64,000 nucleotides of DNA from Clostridia bacterium (GCA_910574835.1 CAJTDE010000016.1:27966-91965), one strand, 5' to 3'; positions 9,918 to 19,571 are shown, numbered from the stretch's first letter. The notes: generated by a model from the sequence alone, not told the origin. A program made the numbers and translations.

Positions 9918-11036
9918 TTACAGCACGTAGCGCTCATTCTTCTCCACCACAATCTTAATGCCGTTCTCGCCTACATAGCGGGAATTGGCCCGGATGGTAT
10001 CGCGGCTCTCTACAATGCAATTTTCAATGTACGTATTATCTCCGATATATACCTCATTCAAAATAATTGAGTTTTTAATCACACAATTATTTCCTACAAA
10101 AACTTTCTTAAAGAGAACGGAATTTTCTACGGTTCCATTGACAATACAGCCGCTGGCAACCAGAGAGTTTTTCACGTCCGAGCCGGGATTGTACTTGGCG
10201 GGCGGAAGATCCAGCACCTTTGAGTACACATCCGGATACGTCTTGAAGAAATACTTCCGCACGTCTGCCTTCAGAAAATCCATATTCGTCTCATAATATG
10301 CTTCCACGGAAGAAATGCTGTTCCAATAGTCTGCGGTCCGATATGCATAAATGCGCTTCAAATTCTTATAACGGATCAGGATATCACGCACAAAGTCATA
10401 CCGCTCCTCCTGTGCACACTTCTCTATCAGCTCTATCAACTGTCTTCTGCGGATCACATAGATACCACAGGAAATGGTGTTCGCCTCAGTCTCAATCGGC
10501 TTCTCCTCAAACTCCAGAATCCTTCCCTCGTCATCCGTCTTTAACACACCGAAGCGAGAGGTATCGGAACCCGCCGGAAGATCCTTACACACAACAGTAA
10601 TATCTGCCTTCTTATCAATGTGGTATTCCAAAACCTTATTATAATCCATCTTATACACGGCATCACCGGATGCAATTACCACATACGGCTCATGGCTTTT
10701 CTTAAGCCAGTCCAAATTCTGATAGATAGAATCCGCGGTCCCCCGATACCAGGAGTTATTGTCTGCGGTGATTGTGGGAGTGAAGATATAAAGCCCTCCC
10801 TGCTTTCTTCCGAAATCCCACCACTTGGATGAACTCAAATGCTCATTCAGGGAACGTGCATTATACTGTGTCAGTACTGCCACCCTCTGAATGTGGGAGT
10901 TGGACATATTGCTGAGCGCAAAGTCAATTCCCCGGTAGCTTCCGGCCACAGGCATCGCCGCTACGGCTCTCTTATTGGACAGCTCTCTCATTCTGTGATT
11001 ATTACCGCCTGCCAGTACAATTCCAATTGCCCTCAT
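9918..11036 (-). CDS. glgD: Glucose-1-phosphate adenylyltransferase subunit GlgD
   Basis: A 372-residue nucleotidyltransferase-fold protein with left-handed beta-helix C-terminus, the partner subunit of GlgC in glycogen synthesis. LAGGNNHRMRELSNKRAVAAMPVAG replaces the canonical GxGxRLxxLTxxRAKPAVP, so the catalytic Arg/Lys region is degenerate, as usual for GlgD, which is taken to be regulatory. Hexapeptide-like repeats with Asn/Ile lie at the C-terminus. The ATG overlaps the glgC stop by one base (TAATG), so the two are coupled. Confidence 0.95.
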   Translation of the reverse strand: MRAIGIVLAGGNNHRMRELSNKRAVAAMPVAGSYRGIDFALSNMSNSHIQRVAVLTQYNARSLNEHLSSSKWWDFGRKQGGLYIFTPTITADNNSWYRGTADSIYQNLDWLKKSHEPYVVIASGDAVYKMDYNKVLEYHIDKKADITVVCKDLPAGSDTSRFGVLKTDDEGRILEFEEKPIETEANTISCGIYVIRRRQLIELIEKCAQEERYDFVRDILIRYKNLKRIYAYRTADYWNSISSVEAYYETNMDFLKADVRKYFFKTYPDVYSKVLDLPPAKYNPGSDVKNSLVASGCIVNGTVENSVLFKKVFVGNNCVIKNSIILNEVYIGDNTYIENCIVESRDTIRANSRYVGENGIKIVVEKNERYVL

Positions 11037-12307
11037 TATCTGTCACCTGCCTTTATCAATGTCTCGCCGCTTTCCAGAACGCCTTCCTTGTAGTCATCCG
11101 GCGTGGTATCTCCGGAAATTGCCGTATTCTTCCCAACCTTTACATTTGGCGGTATATAGGAACTCTCGCCGATGGTAACCAGACCGAAGGAATAGATCTT
11201 CGGCTGCACCTTGTTGGGAATGTCCTCTCCCACTCCGAGAACAACCCCATCGGAAATCTCCACCTCCTCGGCAATGATTGCCTTGTCGATGGTGCAATTC
11301 TCACCAATATCCGTATTCTTCATAATAATAGAATCCCGGACCACCGTACCCTTGCCGATGGTTACGCCGGAGCCAATAACGGAATTATATACATCGCCGT
11401 AAATCTCAGATCCGCCGCTGATTATACTGCGCTCGATCTTGGATTCCGAAGAAATGTACTGAGGCGGAACCGCATCGCTCTTCGTATAAATCTTCCAAAA
11501 TTCCTCATAGAGATTGAACTCAGGGATAATGTCTATCAGCTCCATATTGGCCTCCCAATAGGAACCCAGGGTTCCGACATCCTTCCAATATCCATTGAAC
11601 TCATAAGCAAATAGACGATTGCCGTTCTCATGACAGTAAGGAATAATATGTTTTCCGAAGTCGCAGCTTTGCTGATTTGACATCTCAATCAAAGCATTGC
11701 GCAAAATCTTCCAGCTAAAGATGTAGATTCCCATTGACGCCAGATTGCTTCTGGGATGCTCCGGCTTCTCCTCAAACTCCGTAATGCGATTATCTCCGTC
11801 CGTGATCATAATACCAAAACGGCTTGCCTCCTCCATAGGCACCGGCATAACAGCAATCGTTACATCCGCATTGTTCTCCTTATGGAAGTCGAGCATCACT
11901 TCATAATCCATCTTATAGATATGGTCGCCGGACAAGATCAGCACATACTCCGGATTGTAGGTATCAATGTAGTCCAGATTCTGGTAGATGGCATTGGCCG
12001 TACCTGTATACCACTCACTATTGGTACTCTTCTCGTAGGGAGGAAGAACCGTAACACCACCGATATTGCGATCCAGATCCCAAGGCATTCCGATTCCAAT
12101 GTGGGTATTCAGGCGTAAAGGCTGATACTGAGTCAATACTCCAACCGTGTCAACACCTGAATTGATACAATTACTTAGGGGAAAATCGATAATTCTGTAT
12201 TTTCCGCCGAACGAAACGGCCGGCTTCGCTACCTTGGCGGTCAATACACCAAGACGGCTTCCCTGGCCGCCTGCCAAAAGCATGGCAATCATCTCTTTTT
12301 TAATCAC
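11036..12307 (-). CDS. glgC: Glucose-1-phosphate adenylyltransferase GlgC
   Basis: Makes ADP-glucose from glucose-1-phosphate and ATP for glycogen. Motifs: [53 protein letters not shown] and a C-terminal beta-helix. I chose the GTG at 12307 (423 residues) because AGAGGTGATT lies just before it and the nucleotide-binding motif should start near residue 10; the longer frame to 12391 has no ribosome site. First gene of glgC-glgD; no branching enzyme or synthase is in the window. Confidence 0.95.
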   Translation of the reverse strand: MIKKEMIAMLLAGGQGSRLGVLTAKVAKPAVSFGGKYRIIDFPLSNCINSGVDTVGVLTQYQPLRLNTHIGIGMPWDLDRNIGGVTVLPPYEKSTNSEWYTGTANAIYQNLDYIDTYNPEYVLILSGDHIYKMDYEVMLDFHKENNADVTIAVMPVPMEEASRFGIMITDGDNRITEFEEKPEHPRSNLASMGIYIFSWKILRNALIEMSNQQSCDFGKHIIPYCHENGNRLFAYEFNGYWKDVGTLGSYWEANMELIDIIPEFNLYEEFWKIYTKSDAVPPQYISSESKIERSIISGGSEIYGDVYNSVIGSGVTIGKGTVVRDSIIMKNTDIGENCTIDKAIIAEEVEISDGVVLGVGEDIPNKVQPKIYSFGLVTIGESSYIPPNVKVGKNTAISGDTTPDDYKEGVLESGETLIKAGDR

Positions 12308-12523
12308 GCAATCACCTCTTGTTGTAATATTAGTTCGTCTATCAAATAAATTATACCATAACTCTTGTAAATAGTGAACAGCTTTTTGCAAAAATATGAA
12401 ATTATTTTAAACATTTTGCGACAGTTTTTTTGCAGTGATTTCAGCATTTTTTCTATATTATATTGGATTGAGTGAGGATTCTTGTTGATTTTTTAGTTTT
12501 TTGTATTTTTTCTTCCGGAATCT

Positions 12524-12551
12524 TTGCTTTTTCATAAAATAAGGTTATACT
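12524..12551 (+). promoter_or_regulatory. Sigma-A promoter for murC
   Basis: TTGCTT, 16-base spacer, TATACT, in the AT-rich gap between the divergent glgC and murC; ~43 bases before the murC start. Confidence 0.65.
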
Positions 12552-12594
12552 GGTAAAATAAGAATGAAATATTAAAAGACAGGATGTGTATGTG

Positions 12595-13974
12595 ATGTAT
12601 CATATTGATTTTCATAATCCAATTGCCATTCACTTCATTGGTATCGGCGGAATCAGCATGAGCGGTCTGGCCGAGATCCTTTTAAATGAAGGCTTTCATA
12701 TCTCCGGCTCTGACAACAGCGCCTCCAAGCTCACGGAACATCTGGCCGGATTGGGCGCTGTGATACTTCTCGGGCAAAAGGCCTCCAATATCCCGCAGGA
12801 CTGTGATCTTGTCGTCTACACGGCCGCTATCCATCCGGACAATCCGGAATACGCCGCCGCTGTAAAGCGCGGGCTTCCCATGCTGTCCAGAGCCGAGCTT
12901 TTAGGCCAGATTATGGGCAACTATGACACGGCCATTGCCGTAGCCGGAACTCATGGAAAAACTACAACCACCTCCATGATCTCTACCGTTTTGCTGGAAG
13001 CACATGCGGACCCTACGATTTCCGTAGGCGGCATTTTGCCCGCAATAGGCGGAAATATTCGTGTCGGACAATCACAAACCTTTCTGACCGAAGCTTGCGA
13101 ATATACGAACAGCTTTCTGCATTTTCTCCCAACGATTGGGATTATATTAAATATAGAAGAAGACCATCTTGATTTCTTCCGGGATCTGGATGATATTCGC
13201 CATTCCTTCCGCCGTTTTGCCGAGCTTATTCCTGAGGACGGCCTTTTAATTATCAATCGGGATATCCCCCGGTATGAGGAAATCACAGAGGGTCTCTCCT
13301 GCCGGGTCATAACCTTCGGCTCGAATCCCGAAAGTCATTACCGCTGCTTTGATCTTTCCTTTGATCATCTGGCTCACGCCGCCTTTCAAGTAGAAGACAT
13401 GAACGGAAGCATTTCCTCGTTCCGTCTGAATGTCCCGGGCGAACACAATGTGTCAAACGCTATGGCGGCTCTTGCCCTGGCTGATTATCTGCACATTCCT
13501 GCCGGCGTCATCCAAAAGGGACTGCTGGCCTTCACCGGCACGGACCGGCGCTTCCAGTATAAGGGACAGGTAAACGGCTTTACCATTATTGACGACTACG
13601 CACATCATCCCACGGAAATCCAGGCTACCCTTAAGGCAGCCGCCCGTTATCCTCACAGGGAGATATGGTGTGTGTTCCAGCCTCATACCTACAGCCGTAC
13701 AAAGGCTTTTCTTCCCGAATTTGCAAAAGCGCTCTCCCTGGCCGATCATGTTATCCTGGCCGACATTTATGCTGCCCGGGAAACGGATACCCTGGGCATC
13801 AGCTCCCAAACTTTGGCCGGAGAACTTGAAAAGCTCGGTGCGGATGTGCATTATTTTCCTTCCTTTGACGAAATAGAAAAATTTTTATTAAAAAAATGTT
13901 TACACGGCGATCTGTGTATAACTATGGGCGCAGGAAACGTGATAAATATTGGAGAGGATCTTCTGAGGCAATAA
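12595..13974 (+). CDS. murC: UDP-N-acetylmuramate--L-alanine ligase
   Basis: Cytoplasmic Mur ligase that adds the first L-Ala of the peptidoglycan stem peptide. Rossmann-type FIGIGGISMSGLAEIL at the start, P-loop AVAGTHGKTTTTSMIS, ECCEY-equivalent TEACEYTNSFLHF, and C-terminal DDYAHHPTEI and QPHTYSRTKAF. I chose ATG 12595 (AGGAT 9 bases upstream); GTG codons at 12586 and 12592 are alternatives. ~460 residues, typical. Single gene, followed by the DnaA-box cluster. Confidence 0.95.
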   Translation: MYHIDFHNPIAIHFIGIGGISMSGLAEILLNEGFHISGSDNSASKLTEHLAGLGAVILLGQKASNIPQDCDLVVYTAAIHPDNPEYAAAVKRGLPMLSRAELLGQIMGNYDTAIAVAGTHGKTTTTSMISTVLLEAHADPTISVGGILPAIGGNIRVGQSQTFLTEACEYTNSFLHFLPTIGIILNIEEDHLDFFRDLDDIRHSFRRFAELIPEDGLLIINRDIPRYEEITEGLSCRVITFGSNPESHYRCFDLSFDHLAHAAFQVEDMNGSISSFRLNVPGEHNVSNAMAALALADYLHIPAGVIQKGLLAFTGTDRRFQYKGQVNGFTIIDDYAHHPTEIQATLKAAARYPHREIWCVFQPHTYSRTKAFLPEFAKALSLADHVILADIYAARETDTLGISSQTLAGELEKLGADVHYFPSFDEIEKFLLKKCLHGDLCITMGAGNVINIGEDLLRQ

Positions 13975-14181
13975 TTATCCACATTATCCACATGCTTATG
14001 CACCTAATTCCGTCAAAAAGCATGTGGATTTTTTTGTGGACAAACTGTTGACATAAATTTTATCCATAAAATCGCCCATTCCCCTGTTTTTCAGGTATAT
14101 CGGTGTGATTTTGCGGTTGCAAATAATACTTCTCCACAAAGTTATCCACATTATCCACATTTTTTTACCCGTTTCTCCACA
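13975..14181. promoter_or_regulatory. DnaA-box cluster between murC and dnaD-like gene
   Basis: Four exact TTATCCACA boxes lie at 13975, 13984, 14142 and 14151. They form two identical head-to-tail pairs with no gap (18 bases each, ~167 apart). One-mismatch boxes add at 13996 (TTATGCACC), 14060 (TTATCCATA), 14130 and 14173 (TTCTCCACA) and, on the other strand, 14035 (TGTGGACAA). The gap is AT-rich. dnaA itself is not nearby, so this need not be oriC; it could titrate DnaA or regulate the downstream primosome genes. Binding of DnaA is inferred from the consensus only. Confidence 0.85.
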
Positions 14182-14194
14182 GAAAAAAGACCTC

Positions 14195-14222
14195 TTGCAA
14201 TTTAGAAAAGTTATGATAAAAT
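14195..14222 (+). promoter_or_regulatory. Putative sigma-A promoter for the dnaD-like gene
   Basis: TTGCAA, 16-base spacer, TAAAAT, ~90 bases before the ATG at 14314 and immediately after the last DnaA-like box, so DnaA bound there could affect transcription. Confidence 0.55.
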
Positions 14223-14313
14223 ACACGTATGTAATGAGCAGTGAGAAAAGTATGTACGGACAAGCCCGTTAAAATCTGCATTCACAAATGGTAAAGTAAG
14301 GAGCAAATCATCT

Positions 14314-15315
14314 ATGACCCATTTTCAGCTGCATGGCCCTTCCGGATGCGGCCACACCCTTGTTTCCGATTTATTTTTAGATGAATATATGCCTACCGCA
14401 AACGGAGAATATGTAAAGATATATCTCTATCTTTTGCGTTGTCTAAAATCTGATGTACAAGAACTCTCCGTCTCTCTGATTGCAGACAAGTTCGAAGGCA
14501 CGGAAAACGATGTGAAGCGGGCGCTGAAATACTGGGAAAAAATGCACCTGTTAAAGCTGGAATACAATGAGTCAAAAGAGCTTTCCGGTATCCGCCTCAT
14601 AGAAGAACCGGATAAACACGCCGAAAAGCCCCTTTCGAAGCCTGAAAGCTTTTCTTTGGCGCACTCTTCAGACAAGCCCTTAACCCAGGAGCAGACAAAG
14701 CAGCTGCTTTTCATCTGTGAGCAATACCTCGGCAAGACGTTAAGCTCTTCTGAGGTTTCTAAAATCCTGTACTTCCATGATGCCTTAGGTTTCCACGCGG
14801 ATCTCATTGAATATTTGATTGAGTACTGCGTATCTAAGGGGCATAAAAGCCTTCGTTACATAGAATCAGTCGCCTTAGGCTGGCACAAAAGCGGTTATAC
14901 TACCGTCAGCCAGGCCAAAGAGCAGACAAACCTCTTTAACAAAGCTTATTTTTCCATATTAAAAGCTTTTGGAATCTCCAGGCGCAATCCGGTAGAAGCG
15001 GAAATCGTCTATATGGATCGCTGGATGAAAGAGCTTCAGTTTTCCGAAGAGCTGATTATAGAGGCATGCGGCCGGACTATGGCGGCCATCCATGAGCCAA
15101 GCTTTGAATATACGGATCGCATTTTAAAAGGCTGGAAGAAAAATCAGGTTACCCGTCTCTCTGATTTGGAGGCTCTTGACAAGCAGCACCGCGCTTCCAA
15201 AGCAAAATCAGAGACGATTCCGCTCAAAAAGACAGCTTCCTCCAATAACTTCCGTAATTTCTCCGAACGGGATTATAACTATGATGAATTGCTTAAAAAA
15301 ATCACAAATCAGTAA
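14314..15315 (+). CDS. DnaD-domain primosome protein
   Basis: A 333-residue protein related to DnaD/DnaB of Firmicutes, which remodel origin DNA and help load the replicative helicase. An N-terminal winged-helix region (about 20-105; FLDEYMPTANGEYVKIYLYLL) is followed by a DnaB_2-type helical domain with the YxxxxGxxxxLI-like segment FHDALGFHADLIEYLIEYC and a second similar repeat further on (~200-290). Good ribosome site (AAGGAG). It is followed by the helicase-loader gene after a 176-base gap holding a long hairpin. Confidence 0.88.
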   Translation: MTHFQLHGPSGCGHTLVSDLFLDEYMPTANGEYVKIYLYLLRCLKSDVQELSVSLIADKFEGTENDVKRALKYWEKMHLLKLEYNESKELSGIRLIEEPDKHAEKPLSKPESFSLAHSSDKPLTQEQTKQLLFICEQYLGKTLSSSEVSKILYFHDALGFHADLIEYLIEYCVSKGHKSLRYIESVALGWHKSGYTTVSQAKEQTNLFNKAYFSILKAFGISRRNPVEAEIVYMDRWMKELQFSEELIIEACGRTMAAIHEPSFEYTDRILKGWKKNQVTRLSDLEALDKQHRASKAKSETIPLKKTASSNNFRNFSERDYNYDELLKKITNQ

Positions 15316-15354
15316 TATGACAAACCTGGAAATAATCCGGCTAATCTGCCGTAC

Positions 15355-15447
15355 GGTAAAGCCGCAACGGCGCACGAGAGGAACTTTTATGAGTGCCCTT
15401 TCGAATAAAAGTTTCTCTCATTACAGGTGTGCCGAAGCGGCTTTACC
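15355..15447 (+). other. 93-nt near-perfect hairpin between dnaD- and dnaC-like genes
   Basis: Three consecutive helices nest on one axis. GGTAAAGCCGC (15355-15365) pairs with GCGGCTTTACC (15437-15447) perfectly. GGCGCAC (15369-15375) pairs with GTGTGCC (15427-15433) with one G-U. The 15-base arm 15376-15390 (GAGAGGAACTTTTAT) pairs with 15405-15419 with one G-U, around a 14-base loop. A T run does not follow, so this is not a standard terminator. A smaller hairpin (GTCGC-GCA-GCGAC, 15458-15470) lies just before the ribosome site of the next gene. Candidates are an RNA-processing site, translational control of the loader, or an intergenic repeat. Confidence 0.85.
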
Positions 15448-15491
15448 CTTTAACGCCGTCGCGCAGCGACTTAAAATAGGAGGATGCATCT

Positions 15492-16463
15492 TTGCCTTTA
15501 TTAAACTCCCAATATGAAGCTATCATGCGCTCCTATGCCAAACGCCAGGCCAGAAACCGCCAGGAGCAGGAGGAACGTCTCGCTCATATCTATAACTTAA
15601 TACCGCAGCTGCCCTCGCTGGAAGCCTCCCTTGCCTCCCTGCGGGCAGACAAGGTTCGAGCCGCCATAGAGGGGGATACGGCAGCGCAGGAGCATTTGAC
15701 GCAGGAGCTGGATAAGCTTTGCAATGCAAGAGAGCAGCTTTTATCAGCGCACGGTTATACCTTACAGGACTTGTCAGCCTCCTACACTTGTCCGGACTGT
15801 CACGACACCGGCTACATAGGAACAGAAAAATGTCACTGCTTTCTTCAAGCCGAAATCGATCTTCTCTACCATCAATCGCACCTGAATGATGTTTTGAAAA
15901 GAGAGAACTTTCATACCTTTTCTTATTCCTGGTATGATAAGGCTGACCAGGACATTATGAAGCGCCGTGTAATGGAGGTACAGCTTTTTATTGAAGCCTT
16001 TGACAAGGAATTTCAAAATCTATTCCTGATGGGAGACGTCGGAACCGGAAAAACCTTTCTCTCCAATTGTATTGCGAAGGAACTGATGGACACCGGACAT
16101 TCTGTCGTTTATCTCACTGCCTTCCAACTGTTTCAGCTCCTTTCCAAAGCCGTATTTGGAGGAAAGCAGCCAGAGGAAGCGGACCGGCAGGCATATCCCT
16201 ATATCTTCGACTGTGATTTGCTCATTATAGATGATTTAGGAACGGAGCTTCCCAACTCTTTTACCGTATCTCAATTTTTCCTCTGCATCAATGAGCGGAT
16301 TCTTCGAAGAAAGTCAACCCTGATTTCTTCCAACCTGAATATGAATGTTCTGCAGAGCATCTACTCAGAGCGAACATCATCACGTATCATCAGCAGCTAT
16401 ACTATTTTGCAGCTTCCCGGAAAAGATATACGCATCCGGAAAAAACTACAGCCCGGCGCCTAG
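15492..16463 (+). CDS. DnaC/DnaI-like helicase loader, AAA+ ATPase
   Basis: A 323-residue cytoplasmic protein likely to load the replicative helicase. The start is a TTG at 15492 with AGGAGG 8 bases upstream; the sequence from there (MPLLNSQYEAIMRSYAKRQ) looks like family N-termini. A Cys cluster (CPDCHDTG then CHC, ~97-115) resembles the zinc-binding region of DnaI. The C-terminal AAA+ domain has Walker A LMGDVGTGKTFLSN (~178), Walker B LLIIDDLGTE and sensor-1 STLISSNLN. Follows the DnaD-domain gene, a classical pairing in Firmicutes. Confidence 0.92.
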   Translation: MPLLNSQYEAIMRSYAKRQARNRQEQEERLAHIYNLIPQLPSLEASLASLRADKVRAAIEGDTAAQEHLTQELDKLCNAREQLLSAHGYTLQDLSASYTCPDCHDTGYIGTEKCHCFLQAEIDLLYHQSHLNDVLKRENFHTFSYSWYDKADQDIMKRRVMEVQLFIEAFDKEFQNLFLMGDVGTGKTFLSNCIAKELMDTGHSVVYLTAFQLFQLLSKAVFGGKQPEEADRQAYPYIFDCDLLIIDDLGTELPNSFTVSQFFLCINERILRRKSTLISSNLNMNVLQSIYSERTSSRIISSYTILQLPGKDIRIRKKLQPGA

Positions 16464-16516
16464 TACATCATTGCACAAATACCAGTGCCGTACGGCGCCA
16501 GAAAACGGAGGACCTT

Positions 16517-17707
16517 ATGTTATTACAGCGCAGCCAGCGTGTATTAGAAACCATCCCTGTAGGCTCTCTTGGCCTTATCCCTTTAAAGAGCTGTCAGCAA
16601 TTAGGACAACAGGTCAATGATTACCTGGTAAAATGGCGTCATTCCAGCGAATTGGAGCACAAAAGCAATATCGCTTTTACCGGTTATGAGCGTGACTCTT
16701 ACCTGATTGAAGCAAAGACTCCCCGCTTTGGTTCCGGAGAGGGAAAAGGAACGCTCTCCGACTCTGTTCGGGGACACGATCTCTATCTTTTGGTGGATGT
16801 CTGTAATTATAGCCTTACCTATAAGCTATACGGATACACCAATCACATGTCACCGGATGATCACTTCCAGGATCTGAAGCGAGTGATTGCCGCTATCGGC
16901 GGAAAGGCTCGGAGGATCACGGTGATTATGCCTTATCTTTATGAAAGCCGCCAGCATAAGCGGACCGCCCGGGAATCCCTGGACTGCGCCTTGGCTCTAC
17001 AGGAGCTGGTGGAGATGGGTGTGGAAAATATTCTCACCTTTGAGGCTCATGATCCGCGCGTACAGAATGCCATTCCGCTTCATGGTTTTGAAACCATCCC
17101 TTCCGCATATCAAATGGTAAAGGGACTTCTCAAAAATGTAGAAGGGCTGAAGCTGGACAGTGAGCATATGCTGGTCATCAGCCCCGACGAAGGCGGTATG
17201 TCCCGAGCTGTCTATCTCGCCAATGTTCTGGGGCTGGATATGGGTATGTTTTATAAACGGCGGGATTATACAAGGCTTGTAAAAGGAAGGAACCCCATTA
17301 TTTCCCATGAATTTTTGGGAGAAGGAATCGAAGGAAAGGATATGATTATCGTAGATGATATGATCTCCTCCGGGGACAGCGTGCTTGAAGTCGCCAGAGA
17401 GCTTAAAAACCGCGGAGCCGGGCAGATCTTCGTCTTTTCCACCTTTGGCTTGTTTACCAACGGACTTGAACAGTTTGACCAAGCATATAAGGACGGTATC
17501 TTTACCAGAGTTCTTACTACAAACCTGGTTTACCAGACCCCGGAGCTTCTTAGCCGCCCTTACTATATTAATTGTGATATGAGCAAGTACATTGCACTTT
17601 TGATTGATACTCTGAATCACGACGTCTCCATCAGCGATCTGTTAGATCCGTATGATCGAATACAGGCTCTTGTGAAAAAGTATCGGGAGCATCAGCCTAT
17701 TTCATAG
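16517..17707 (+). CDS. prs: Ribose-phosphate pyrophosphokinase
   Basis: Makes PRPP from ribose-5-phosphate and ATP, feeding purine, pyrimidine, His, Trp and NAD synthesis. The 396-residue form is longer than the usual ~315 and has N-terminal and internal insertions, as seen in Lachnospiraceae. The catalytic loop (MPYLYESRQHKRT), FEAHDPRVQNAIP and the PRPP-binding motif IIVDDMISSGDSVLE are clear. Good ribosome site GGAGG before ATG 16517. Confidence 0.93.
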   Translation: MLLQRSQRVLETIPVGSLGLIPLKSCQQLGQQVNDYLVKWRHSSELEHKSNIAFTGYERDSYLIEAKTPRFGSGEGKGTLSDSVRGHDLYLLVDVCNYSLTYKLYGYTNHMSPDDHFQDLKRVIAAIGGKARRITVIMPYLYESRQHKRTARESLDCALALQELVEMGVENILTFEAHDPRVQNAIPLHGFETIPSAYQMVKGLLKNVEGLKLDSEHMLVISPDEGGMSRAVYLANVLGLDMGMFYKRRDYTRLVKGRNPIISHEFLGEGIEGKDMIIVDDMISSGDSVLEVARELKNRGAGQIFVFSTFGLFTNGLEQFDQAYKDGIFTRVLTTNLVYQTPELLSRPYYINCDMSKYIALLIDTLNHDVSISDLLDPYDRIQALVKKYREHQPIS

Positions 17708-17730
17708 GCGCCATAGGCGCCGAATAAGAA

Positions 17731-17775
17731 GAGCCTCCATAGCCAAACACGGCTGCGGAGGCTCCTCATTTTGCA
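17731..17775 (+). terminator. Terminator between convergent prs and response-regulator genes
   Basis: GAGCCTCC (17731) pairs with GGAGGCTC (17757), with inner AGCC/GGCT pairing. A short T run follows on the plus strand and A-rich sequence lies on the other side, so it may serve both genes. Confidence 0.7.
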
Positions 17776-17787
17776 GGACACACGGTT

Positions 17788-18477
17788 TTATACCTTAAAG
17801 CGGTATCCCACTCCCCATATAGTTTCAATATACTGGGGCTTTGTGGAATTAAATTCTATCTTTTCCCGAATCTTCTTAATATGAACCGTTACCGTAGCAA
17901 TATCCCCCACGGAGTCCATATCCCAGATTCTTCGAAACAGCTCTTCCTTGGTAAATACGTGATTGGGATTCTCCGCCAGGAAGGTTAAGAGATCAAATTC
18001 TCTGGAGGTAAAGTTCTTTTCCTCTCCTCCCACCCAGACCCTGCGGGCAGTTTTGTCAATCTTGATTCCGCGAATCTCTATCACCGTATTTTCCTTTACA
18101 TTGCTGCTGACCAGGCGCTCATAGCGGGTAAGATGGGCCTTCACACGCGCTACCAGCTCACTCGGGCTGAAAGGCTTTGTCATATAGTCGTCCGCCCCAA
18201 GGCCAAGCCCCCGAATCTTATCTATATCATCCTTTTTTGCAGAAACCATGATAATAGGCGTGTTCTTTGCTTCTCTAAGCTGTCTGCAAATCTCAAACCC
18301 ATCCACACCCGGAAGCATCAAATCCAGAATCACCAGTTGAAAATCCTCGTTCAATGCCCGTTCCAAACCAGCAGGGCCTTCTCCTTCAATATCTACCTCA
18401 AATCCGCTCAACTCCAGATAATCCTTTTCCAGATCCGCAATTGATTCTTCATCTTCTATAATCAATATTCTGCTCAT
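17788..18477 (-). CDS. OmpR/PhoB-type response regulator
   Basis: A 229-residue transcription factor with receiver domain (1-~115: acidic pocket EDEE, phospho-acceptor Asp in LVILDLMLPG, Lys in TKPFSPSEL) and a C-terminal winged helix (~130-228: FTSREFDLLTFLAENP, TVTVHIKKIREKI, WGVGYRF). Its start overlaps the end of the sensor kinase gene by 4 bases, with the kinase upstream. The target genes are not evident. Confidence 0.93.
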   Translation of the reverse strand: MSRILIIEDEESIADLEKDYLELSGFEVDIEGEGPAGLERALNEDFQLVILDLMLPGVDGFEICRQLREAKNTPIIMVSAKKDDIDKIRGLGLGADDYMTKPFSPSELVARVKAHLTRYERLVSSNVKENTVIEIRGIKIDKTARRVWVGGEEKNFTSREFDLLTFLAENPNHVFTKEELFRRIWDMDSVGDIATVTVHIKKIREKIEFNSTKPQYIETIWGVGYRFKV

Positions 18478-19571
18478 GTCGCTGGAACCTCCTGATATTT
18501 TCTAAGGACAAAGTACATCACCGTACCCGTATGTTCCTTGCTGGTTGCCCATACCTGGCCTCCGTGATCCTCAATAATTTTCTTCACGATAGAGAGTCCG
18601 ATTCCGCTTCCGCCCTTGGAGGAATTGCGGGACACATCCGCCCGATAGAAGCGGTCAAAAATCTGAGGCAGATCCTTGGCTCCTATGCCCTTGCCATTAT
18701 CCTCAATCTCAACCTGTATAAAGTCTCCCACATCCTTCACGCGGATATTCACCATACCTCTGGACTTGTCAATATATTTCACCGAATTTCCCACAATATT
18801 ATTGATCACTCGTTTAATCTGCTCCGCATCTGCAATCACAACAACGTTCTCATCCACATAATTGAAGTAGGACAGTTCAATGTTCTGCTCCTCCATCTCA
18901 ATGGAAAGCTCTTCAATGCAGTCGGAAAAATAAGCGTTTACATTGATTTTCTCAAAGGTATAAGGGATACGGTTGGTGTCAATTTTAGCATAAAAGCTCA
19001 GCTCATTGATAAGCCGATCCATATCATTCGCTTTATTATAGATGGTACGTATATATTTTTCCTGCTTTTCCGGCGTATCCGCCACTCCGTCCATCAAGCC
19101 CTCCACATAGCCCTTAACCGCCGCTATCGGCGTTTTCAAGTCATGGGAAATATTGCTGATCAGCTCTTTATTCTGACGCTCGGATTCCACCTTCTCTTCG
19201 GCAGACTCTTTTAACCTCCTGCGCATCTCCTCAAAGTCTGTGCAAAGCTCGCCAATCTCATCATCGCCTCCGGCCGGCATCTCGAAGTCCAGGTTGCCCT
19301 CCGTAATCTTCTTTGTCGCCTCCTGCAGATGATGAAGAGGCGTGACAATGTTTCTGTAGATCCAAGCCGTTAAAAGCAAGCTGGTAAAAACCAAAATCAG
19401 AACAATTGTCAGGGTCATGTCCAAAAACAAGGATTCCACCTCAACCCCATACAGTTCTTTTATAGAATGAATCTGATATCTCCCAAAACCGAAAAAGGCT
19501 GCTCCCGTGAAAAAAACCGGAACCAGTATAAGTGTTAGAAATGTAATAATTAACTTTGTTCGAAGCTTCAT
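18474..19571 (-). CDS. Sensor histidine kinase with HAMP domain
   Basis: 365-residue membrane kinase. TM1 (~8-28) and TM2 (~52-72) border a very short external loop of ~20 residues, so it probably senses in or near the membrane or through a partner. HAMP (~75-125, RNIVTPLHHLQEATKKI), HisKA with phospho-His in NISHDLKTPIAAVKGY (~142), then HATPase with N box, DNGKGIG and GSGIGLSIVK follow. Partner of the response regulator. Confidence 0.93.
   Translation of the reverse strand: MKLRTKLIITFLTLILVPVFFTGAAFFGFGRYQIHSIKELYGVEVESLFLDMTLTIVLILVFTSLLLTAWIYRNIVTPLHHLQEATKKITEGNLDFEMPAGGDDEIGELCTDFEEMRRRLKESAEEKVESERQNKELISNISHDLKTPIAAVKGYVEGLMDGVADTPEKQEKYIRTIYNKANDMDRLINELSFYAKIDTNRIPYTFEKINVNAYFSDCIEELSIEMEEQNIELSYFNYVDENVVVIADAEQIKRVINNIVGNSVKYIDKSRGMVNIRVKDVGDFIQVEIEDNGKGIGAKDLPQIFDRFYRADVSRNSSKGGSGIGLSIVKKIIEDHGGQVWATSKEHTGTVMYFVLRKYQEVPAT

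Noticed and set aside
13975..14181. Calling the DnaA-box cluster oriC
   Set aside because: dnaA, dnaN and the usual origin genes are not next to it; only a DnaA-box cluster can be supported.
16345..16620. Plus-strand frame between the dnaC-like and prs genes
   Set aside because: Overlaps both verified genes and has no start signal.
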